Origin: Ariolimax columbianus | Taxonomy: Eukaryota; Mollusca; Gastropoda; Stylommatophora; Arionidae | Direction of reading: 5' to 3' | Length of the DNA stretch: 64,000 bases | NCBI GenBank assembly: GCA_036924085.1 | Contig: JAVGWX010000011.1 | Location: forward strand, 14,184,818 to 14,248,817 | Shown here: positions 56,330 through 64,000 of the stretch, piece by piece | Position numbering within the stretch: the stretch's first letter is position 1 | Layout of the letters: every line of letters begins with the position of its first letter | Program-made: the position numbers and the translations under genes | Notes under the pieces: model-generated | Told to the model about the DNA's origin: nothing | Databases searched by the model: none | The model's input: only the letters and a program-made list of their open reading frames with translations

Positions 56330-56690
56330 GATGGTACGCCTAGCATTCCCCGCCACCCGGGAGGTTGTCACAATAGGGCAGGAGGTGCAATGTCTGCTGG
56401 ACTGCATCTCTTCTGCGTCCATTAGGATGACTGATAGCAGACAGAGGCAAAGAGCGAGGCAGGAGTGCATTTTACCAGGTGCATTTCTGCGGCTCGACCG
56501 GGCCGGACTGAGACGCAAGCCCCAGCCATGTCGTGGCCTCCCATCACAGCGGTGCTGAGATTTAGGGTGGGATTCCGGCTTGGAGGCGTTCGGCCGTAGT
56601 CCCTCAGATGTTAGCTTATCAGCCAAGCACGTGGACCAAATGTCAGCGACCTGTGATTCCTCTCGAAATAGTGCATTTGACCAGGGGACA
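56330..56690 (-). pseudogene. 28S rRNA 3'-end pseudo-copy A
   Basis: On minus it reads 'ggaatcacaggtcgctgac', 'atttggtccacgtgcttggc', 'tgagggactacggccgaacg' and 'cctccaagccggaatcccac', the terminal part of 28S (known motif: 'CATTTGGTGTATGTGCTTGG', 'GAACGCCTCTAAGTCAGAAT'). Many substitutions at sites normally invariant. The last ~150 bases are only loosely related. Confidence 0.8.
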
Positions 56691-57215
56691 AGCCTGGTCA
56701 TTGCACGGAGATGTTGTTCGCCTGGTGTGCGGACATATCTCATGGTCAAGGGTTGAGTCTCAGCAGTTCGCAGTGAGGTAGCTGATCTACTGCTTAGGGC
56801 ACCCCGACCGAGAACTAAGTCTTCTACAAATGGTGTCATACCTCATCGCCGTATGGGGTGAATATCGAGCAGCTTCCCGCCCGCTTTGATCGGCGGACGG
56901 CAGAGACCTCATTCTGCGGCTCGACCGGGCGAGGCTGAGGCGGGAGCCCCAGGGCCCCACCATGTCGAAGCCTTCCTTTGCAATCGTGCTGAGGTTTTGG
57001 GCGGGATTTTGGCTTAGAGGCGTTCGGCCGTAATCCCTCACCTTGTAGCCTCGCGCCATTGGCTTATCAGCCTAGTACGTGAACAAAATGTCTGCGGCTC
57101 CTCTCGAGTTGAGCAGGATTACCGTAGCATCGCCCTGTCATTAGTAGGGTAAAACTGATCTGTCTTCCGAGGGTCTATTTCCAGCACCCGTTCAATATTA
57201 GCCAGGACGTATCAA
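56691..57215 (-). pseudogene. 28S rRNA 3'-end pseudo-copy B (longest)
   Basis: Runs on minus through 'cagatcagttttaccctact', 'taatcctgctcaactcgaga', 'ggagccgcagacattttgtt', 'gaacgcctctaagccaaaat' and 'cccgcccaaaacctcagcac' to the far end 'gacttagttctcggtcgggg', 'cctaagcagtagatcagcta' and 'ctgagactcaacccttgacc', matching the 3' terminal domain of invertebrate 28S. Substituted throughout, hence a pseudogene. The open frames across it are meaningless. Confidence 0.85.
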
Positions 57216-57244
57216 TAGAGAGCTTTTTAGTTTGTCAATGGCCA

Positions 57245-57416
57245 AGTTTCTGGAACCTGCGATTTCTGCAGGGTTAAGACCAGATTACCATAGCAGACGC
57301 TCTTTCATTAGGGGGTTAAGAGACTGACCTGTCTTCCGTGGGTCTAATACAAGCACATGTTCACTATTAGACCCCACGAAGGTGCTCTCGATTTGACAGT
57401 CATTCTACAGTATTGG
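57245..57416 (-). pseudogene. 28S rRNA 3'-end pseudo-copy C (short), abutting 18S
   Basis: Contains 'ctaatagtgaacatgtgctt', 'gacaggtcagtctcttaac' and 'gctatggtaatctggtct', a third degraded version of the block that occurs in copy B at 57110-57210. Junction with 18S at 57416/57417. Confidence 0.65.
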
Positions 57417-57439
57417 CGTGTTAAGTCAATTTAAGCCGC

Positions 57440-57488
<49 letters not shown>

Positions 57489-58651
57489 TTTGCAACCATA
57501 CTTCTCCCGAAACCAAAACACTTTGGTTTCCCGGAAGCTGCCCGCAGAGTCATCGAAGCAACTCCTTCGGATCGCTAGTCGGCATCGTTTATGGTCAGAA
57601 CTACGACGGTATCTGATCGTCTTCGCGCCTCTGACTTTCGTTCTTGATTAATGAAAACATTCTTGACAAAGGCTTTCGCAGTAGCTCGTCTTTCGGCGAT
57701 CCAAGAATTTCACCTCTAACGCCGCAATACGAATGCCCCCGTTTGTCCCTGTTAATCATTACCTCCAGTTCCGAAAACCAACAAAATAGAACCGAGGTCC
57801 TATTCCATTATTCCATGCACCATTATTCAGGCAGCCGAGGCCTGCTTTGAACACTCATTTTTTCAAAGTAAATGCGCCGGCCACCCAGGACGCTCAGCGA
57901 AAAGCACCCGTGGGAGAGAGCCGGCAGACGGTAGGGCAGGAGACAACGGGCAAGGAACCAGCGCGAGCCGGACCGCCCGCCTGCGCCTGAGATCCAACTA
58001 CGAGCTTTTTAACTGCAACAACTTTAATATACGCTATTGGAGCTGGAATTACCGCGGCTGCTGGCAACAGACTTGCCCTCCAATAGATCCTCGTTACAGG
58101 GTTTAAAGTGTACTCATTCCAATTACGGGGCCTCGAAAGAGTCCCATATTGTTATTTTTCGTCACTACCTCCCCGTGCCGGGAGTGGGTAAGTTGCGCGC
58201 CTGCTGCCTTCCTTGGATGTGGTAGCCGTTTCTCATGCTCCCTCTTCGGAATCGAACCCTGATTCCCCGTTACCCGTTACAAACATGGTGGCATGTCACG
58301 TACCATCGACATTTGATAGGGCAGACATTTGAAAGATGCGTCGCCGGCACATGAGGCCATGCGATCAGAACAAAGTTATCCAGAGTCACCAGTGGGGACG
58401 CCGCAAACCCGCGAGGGGAATCGACGATTGGTTTTGAACTAATAAAAGCGCTCTTTCCGCGAGGGTCGGAGCTTGGTAAGCATGTATTAGCTCTAGAATT
58501 GCCACAGTTATCCAAGTAGGATCGTGTCATCTAAGAAACCTCGACTGATTTAATGAGCCATTCGCGGTTTCACCGTGAGACAGTGTGAGCTTAGACATGC
58601 ATGGCTTAATCTTTGAGACAAGCATATGACTACTGGCAGGATCAACCAGAT
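57417..58651 (-). rRNA. 18S rRNA-derived segment, 5' two-thirds, probably pseudogenised
   Basis: On the minus strand it starts 'ctggttgatcctgccagtag' (58649) and follows 18S without big gaps: 'gtctcaaagattaagccatg', 'gcgaatggctcattaaatca', 'gcagccgcggtaattccagc', 'gaggtgaaattcttggatcg', 'ggaattgacggaagggcacc' and 'ggagcctgcggctt'. It breaks off after 'aacacg' at about 1235 nt of an expected ~1.8 kb. Changes at sites that are almost invariant (ttgccagcagcc for tgccagcagcc preceded by G; ggttttcgg-type changes in the 1000-1100 region; gtgttttggtttcggg) suggest relaxed constraint. 5.8S and ITS are absent. Sequence style fits a heterobranch gastropod. Confidence 0.9.
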
Positions 58652-59300
58652 ATCTGTCGGAGACGTACGTACAGCACACACCGGTCGGCGGAAGGAAGGG
58701 TGTGTAAAAAGCAGCCTCGCTGGGACGACGGCCGCAGGGACCGACTGACGGGACGGACGGACGGTTTGTTCCACCCGTCCCTCACTCCGTCGACCTAGGA
58801 CCGCCTGACAGGGGCCTCCCACACGCACCAGACGACCGACCGACCGGGCTCGCTCGAGGAGGGATGGCAGCGCTCTGTGCAGAACGGATCCCAACGACCT
58901 CGTCGATGAATTTCACTGGGATTAGAGACAATTTGGCCTGCCGGCCTGCCCTTCTCCCGAGGGTTGGTCCCCGGGAGAACACAGGGTTTTCAGGCACGAT
59001 TCCTGCTTTCCATTTGCCGGTCACAAGCTCTTTGCGAGAGTCTGACCACCAGCGAGACGAACTCTCGAGCTCTGCTATAAGCCTTAGATAAATCACCACG
59101 GACTGACAACTTTTCTTGATACGGACCAGAGCAGCGCACCTCGGTGGAGGAGACGCCAAAAAAAACCGCATCCCGAAAGCTCAACGGGGAAAGGCGGGCA
59201 AGCGTTTTCCGCAAGCCCGCGCTATCGCTCCGCCTGGCGGGACTGAGATCGCTTTACGAACACTGGTTGAAATTGAATCGCGGCGGCGAGACAGCTACCC
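58652..59300 (-). other. Putative 5' external transcribed spacer
   Basis: GC-rich, low-coding sequence immediately upstream of the 18S start on the minus strand, including 'ccgtccgtcc' and 'cgaccgaccg' patches. Composition differs clearly from the AT-rich neighbours and returns to normal beyond 59300. Called by position only; no Pol I promoter can be recognised by eye. Confidence 0.5.
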
Positions 59301-59729
59301 CAGATGCTCCTGTGATCATTGAGATATGCAAGCTCCCTCACCACCATTTGAAGGTAACGGGCTTGGGAGATCCCTTTTCAGATCGCATAAAATAGTGAAT
59401 ATAATCATTGTGGACATTAAACATGGCCTACTTTAGATACGCCGTCTCACTCACCGGAAAAAATCACTTGAAATGTCACATTCCAAGGCCAACTAAATAA
59501 CGGAACTCATATTGTGCCAATGCATGCCCCACACAGAGAAATAAAACAAATTCACCGCACAAAACAGCAAATCACTGTTAAGAATGATCCTTTCACAGAA
59601 TCCTGCCCTGAAACCAACTACATATCCATCTTTGTTGCCCGAACACGCTATTATACTTCCCCTGATAGTTGACATCTACAAGTGTAGTTACTTAGTCGGG
59701 GAATGTGACGTTTCAAAGGGATTTATCGG

Positions 59730-60050
59730 TGAGTTAAAAGGGAGGGATAAATTGGACTATAACAAGTTTTTTTCAAAATACAGCCACCGACAAGAACAAG
59801 AGGGCAAAGCTACAAATTAACTAAAGAGAGGTTCAGATTAGATATTAGGAATTTTTCTTTTTGTCAAACAGTGGTGAATGCTTGGAATGCGTTGCCACGG
59901 AGGTAGTGGAGGCAGGGACAATTAATGCTTTTAAGAATGCATTGGATGAGCATAGCTTTTAGAGCAAGGTAATGTAAATAAAACTGGCTGTATACAGACT
60001 TTGCAGAATCTTGTAAGCCAATATAAAGACGTTAAGTTAAGTTACAGTAC
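59730..60050 (+). mobile_element. LINE-zeta 3' end (CR1-like)
   Basis: Reads '[13 protein letters not shown]', then with shifts '[13 protein letters not shown]' and 'VNAWNALP' / 'VEAGTINAFKNALDEH'. The 3' UTR 'gtaaataaaactggctgtat' and 'aagacgttaagttaagtta' match 8300-8385. Frame broken at several points. 59301-59729 shows nothing firm. Confidence 0.75.
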
Positions 60051-61024
60051 GATGTGTATTACACAACAAAATATTACTCAATTGCTCCATTTGTTTTGCT
60101 ATTTGATACAACGCCATACTAACTTCCCATAACTCTTTTCATTTTAATTCTGTCATCTAGAGGTCCTGGCTTGCTAATATGGACTTCATTTCAGCTGTGG
60201 CCTATACTTCTCATTCTGACAGTGGAATTAAGTCTTAAAACCGCTTGACATCCAGCGCACTTGTTTCCTTTTGAAGTGTATCTAAACGATGCTTTTTATC
60301 CCGGTGCTGAGCTGTTAACACCGTTCCCAATCTTCAACATGGACGGATATGGATGCAATTCATAGTCTGGTCCATCACAATTGATCTGGCTGGCTGGAGT
60401 GACCCTGCCAGGAATATACGTACCCGCTGGCATAGTTAGCTAAATAAATGCAACAAGCACGCCCCCTTTTCATCCACCACGACAAGCCAACAACCTGGGG
60501 AGGGGGAAGAGGTGTGTGTTAGATTACGTAATGAAATTCGAAATTCGGTTTCCAGCGACCGACGCAACACATGTTGCTGGAAAAAAGGAAATGTCACCTC
60601 CCCATGGCGTAACTGCACAAGGGCAAGGAAAGGTTTCCTCATCAGCATGTTATAATGTCGCCTGCTGCAGGCGATCTCTGATCCTCACACCAGCCTATCT
60701 AACAACGTTACCACTAACACACCATTTCTTACCAGTTCGGCCAACTTAAAGGCTATCTGGAACCTGTACCCGCAATCAATCAAAATCCCGTCGCTTCCTT
60801 TTTTTTGCAGAAGAAGGTCACTAAATAACAAGTTGGAAAAGAGTGGCTAAGACTTCGAAATGTTGGTATATAAAAAAGATTAGGGCTCATTTCTTGGAAA
60901 TAGAAGAAAACAAATGTGGATGTATTGAGAACGTTAGATGTGAAAAGAGAATTAATGACCGAAATTAAGGTACTACAGTTAAAATAGTTTGGCCATATAA
61001 CAAGATATGATGTTTGTCCATCAC
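60051..61024. other. Unassigned region
   Basis: Short open frames and AT-rich sequence; I recognise no gene or element. Confidence 0.3.
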
Positions 61025-61290
61025 CAGTAATGAAGACCACTCTCTTTGTTCAGCCGTGTGGGTAGTCTTCTGTCTTGCTGTGTCCGCTGAAATGGATGAC
61101 TTGCGCGGTGATTTGGATTTAAGTCAGGAAGAAACTGCGCCTTTTGTCAACCTCCCTCTCTGGTCCTGAGCTAACTTTTGCCAGTAGCAAGATATGTATC
61201 CAGACGACTGGAGATAGCACAGTATGCAGATTTTTCCTTAGGGTTTACTCCTGAAGACTTTCGCGTAACCAGGTATCCCAAAAGGTCGCG
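61025..61290 (-). mobile_element. SINE-like S1b copy (minus)
   Basis: Reverse of 44040-44290: 'agaccactctctttgttcag', 'gcgcggtgatttgga', 'tttgccagtagcaagatatg', 'gacgactggagatagcac', 'tgcagatttttccttagggt' and 'ttactcctgaagactttcg'. Truncated at its 5' end near a G homopolymer at 61294-61303. 61300-61780 is otherwise unassigned. Confidence 0.8.
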
Positions 61291-61779
61291 GGGAGGGGGG
61301 GGGGAACTAGGGAGAACACCTCATAAACAGTCAGGGGACTTCGAAAAATGAGTATCTAAAACGTCATCCCCGATAGCAGTGCCTGCTATAGAGCCATCTC
61401 TACTTTTATCCAGCTTTTCAGAAAACCTGGTCTCAGTTCCTGGCAATAGTGTTTTTCATAATGAGATTTCCAGCCCTATACACAACCCTCTTTATTGGCC
61501 TCTCATGCAAGGAAGTCCTATTCTGTATGCTCCTGGAGGCACATTGGCGGGCGTATACTTTGACTGTATATAAGCTTCCCGTCCATAGTACATAAACGCT
61601 GGTTCTCATGTCACAGCCCTCGACCATCTTCCAGACTATAATCTTAAAACCATCCATCGATGATCCACCTTGTCGTCATCTATCCATATGCCCTATCAAT
61701 GTGCCCCGTTGTTAGCGTTCTCCAATCCGTAACTTTCCACAATATATACCGAACAAGATTTACGTATTTCGGATATCAT

Positions 61780-62240
61780 ATTTCTGATGTCTATAATCTT
61801 ATTTCGGATGTCTGTAATAGTGTTTTCAATGTCTGTAATCATATTTCTGATGTTTGTAATCATGTTTCCGATATCTGTGTTCATATTTCCGATGTCTGTA
61901 ATCAAATTTTCGATGTCTGTAATCATGTTTTCGATGTCTGTAATCATAATTCTGATGTCTGTAATCCCATTGCCGATGTCTGTAATCTAATTTCGGATAT
62001 CTATAATCATGTTTCCGATGTCTGTAATCATATTTAGGATGTCTTTCATACTATTTTTGATGTCCGTAATCATGTTTCGGATGTCTGTATTTTTTTCGAA
62101 TTTATGTATTTATTTTTCGAATTTCTGTATTCCCATTTGGGATGTCTCTAATCTTAATTCGGATATATGTAATCATATTTCAGATGTCTATAATACTATT
62201 TCAAATGTCTGTAATCATATTTCGGACGTCTGTAAAATTT
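61780..62240. repeat. 21-bp degenerate tandem repeat
   Basis: Unit 'gtctgtaatcatatttcgga'+'t' repeats about 20 times with steady divergence. Divisible by 3, giving false 7-residue protein repeats ('ISDVCNH', 'MITDIEN'). From 62240 to 62800 it fades into T-rich 'gtaatcatttt'-like sequence. Confidence 0.93.
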
Positions 62241-62814
62241 TGTGTCAGATTCGTCTAATTAATAAATCTGAGGTTTGTAATAATTTTGGAATCAATGTAA
62301 ATCATGTTGTCGTATGTGTGTAACCACTTTTCTGATGCATGTAAGCATTTTTTGTATTCCTGTAATAATTTTTGCATCGATGAGTTTAATCAATTTTAGA
62401 CTGATTAGTTTCTTGCAATAATTTTTTTAATACGTGTAATCATTTCTTCCAGTGTCCGTAATTACTTTTTCACGTCTCTGTAATTAATTTTTTTGATGTG
62501 TGTAATACATTTTTGTTTTTTTTTGGTTATGGGTCATACATTTTTTCGGATGCATCTATTCACTTTCGGATCGCTGTATCCTTTTTTTTAAAATGCATGT
62601 AACAATTTTTTTTGCATGTGCGAAATTATTTTTCGGATACATATATTCAGATGAGTGTCAAAAATGTATAGGATTCGTGAAGCCTACAGTTTTTTTTTCT
62701 CCATTTTAAGTTAATTTTCCTTTTTTTTGTGATGGTGTCGATTGAGGTTGTGGGATGGGGGGAGGGTGCCTATAATCATATTTATCGGATAAGTGCAATC
62801 ATTTCTCGAATGCC

Positions 62815-63245
62815 TTAAATCCATTTCTTCAACGGCCTGTAAACATTTTTATAAAGCCTGTCATTCATTTTGTCTGTAGAATGTAATCAATTTTATAGTG
62901 CCTGTAATCCGTTTTGTCAGTAGAATGTAATCGGTTTTCTAATGTCCCTTATCCATTTTGTCTGTAGAATGTAATCATTTTTATAATGCCCGTAATCCGT
63001 TTTGTCAGTAGAATGTAATGGTTTTTCTAATGTCAGTAATCCGTTTTGTCAGTAGAATGTAATAATTTTAATAAAGTCAGTAATCCGTTTTGCCAGTATA
63101 ATGTAATAATTTTAATGATGTCTGTAATCCGTTTTGCCAATATAATGTAACCATTTTTATAAGGCATGCAATCTGTTTGTCAGTATAATGTAATACTTTT
63201 TACGATACCTGTAATTCGTTTTATCAATAGAAAGTAATCATGTTT
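62815..63245. repeat. 44-bp tandem repeat, about 9 copies
   Basis: Marker 'gtcagtagaatgtaat' recurs at 44-base steps (near 62881, 62925, 62969, 63013 and on), with 'cctgtaatccgttttgt' between. Moderate divergence. Confidence 0.92.
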
Positions 63246-63439
63246 CCAAGTGTAAATTTTTATTTGGACGTTTGTAATGAGCTACAAATGCTTCACAATC
63301 AAAATTGTTTAGTTTTTTTGACTGATTGATTTTACTGACTCATTGATTGATGGCTGATTGATTCATCATTCAGCTCTAGCTGAAAGCATATGACAATTAC
63401 TATTAATGCCGCTTTTACAGGAAACTTAATCCAATTATT

Positions 63440-64000
63440 TGCAGTGATAGTTTCGCACCAATTGTTTTCATGACGAGTATGCCAGCCACATTCACACGAA
63501 TCGCTATAACCGTTTACGACATGCTTGGAAGTTTACGGTTGTCCTACACTTGTCAACTCGGACATAACTCGCGGGAGTAGTCTTCCAAAATGCGCATTAG
63601 GTAAAACTCACATCTCTGTTCGTTTCCCGTGGTCATGCTTTGTTTATATAAATCCTTTCAGTTCAATTGCCATCACAACATCTAACAGCCATTTGTAATT
63701 GGCTCCCCATCGTGTTTTGCCTTTCGTCCTGCCGATGCAATCTATACCTGGCATGGTTCAAGTGTATACGGTAAGACTGGTTTTATATAACATATACGCA
63801 CTCTCTTTCTCTGTTTCATCCTGAAAAAGATCTCCTGCTTTGAACTTGATTTTGTTTTCAAAGAAGCTCATTTGGCCTGAGCTGTTTTATTTCTTATTTC
63901 TAGCTTGCACCTTCCCCCTGATGTTTTTCCAGTGCCCAAATATTTAAAATTAGGGATTTGTTTTAACATGATAGTATTAACTTTGATGCTACATTCGGGA
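63440..64000 (-). mobile_element. LINE RT C-terminal fragment, clipped by the window end
   Basis: On minus 'PECSIKVNTIMLKQIPNFKY' with 'LGTGKTSGGRCKLEIRNKTA' covers 63870-64000, the 'KYLG....DGR...EI..R.A.AK' region after the RT palm. The rest toward 63440 is decayed and a TGAT-rich stretch lies at 63320-63365. The upstream catalytic domain would lie beyond the window. Confidence 0.6.

Noticed and set aside
58550..59171. Arg-rich frames of 114-129 codons
   Set aside because: They overlap the 18S start and its GC-rich upstream spacer; composition explains them.

Overview
This is repeat-dominated animal DNA, not a bacterial or viral locus. The strongest taxonomic clue is an 18S rRNA-derived segment (57417-58651, minus strand). 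Its sequence looks like molluscan, probably heterobranch gastropod (sea slug or snail) 18S. Most of the remaining DNA is degenerate non-LTR retrotransposons (LINEs), tRNA-headed SINEs, one mariner, and many micro- and minisatellites, as expected of a large mollusc genome. The species assignment is inference. Family names used here (LINE-alpha, SINE S1 and so on) are local labels, not database names.

The only convincing host gene piece is one exon at 10829-11690 (minus). It encodes a 287-residue type II membrane protein N-terminus and ends at a consensus splice donor. It is probably the first coding exon of a Golgi glycosyltransferase, possibly of the beta-1,4-galactosyltransferase type. I found no downstream exon in the window.

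Layout. 0-10 kb: a duplicated AT-rich segment, LINE tails, SINEs, a LINE carrying a 1.1-kb minisatellite, and two inverted D1 repeats. 10-13 kb: the host exon with GA/CA-rich intron sequence. 13-17 kb: a long dead LINE-alpha with inserted and expanded sequence. 18-28 kb: SINEs, short LINE remnants and tandem repeats. 28.1-30.4 kb: a mariner pseudogene carrying a nested LINE-beta. 31-44 kb: SINEs and LINE copies riddled with minisatellites. 44.4-48.3 kb: an internally deleted LINE-alpha, then a nearly open LINE-beta (reverse transcriptase plus RNase H) inserted in a D1 repeat. 50.4-52.5 kb: a degenerate telomere-like tract between two direct repeats. 52.6-55.9 kb: a near-full-length LINE-alpha on the minus strand. 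56.3-59.3 kb: rDNA-derived sequence in which 18S is joined directly to repeated 28S 3' ends. 59.7-64 kb: LINE and SINE ends plus two degenerate satellites.

Recurrent themes are minisatellites grown out of LINE coding sequence, nested insertions datable from target-site duplications, and short conserved cores shared by otherwise different SINE-like families. No operon, CRISPR array or defence system is present, and I see no strong case for a novel biochemical system. The structural repeat biology is the interesting part. All repeat boundaries are approximate because they were read by eye.
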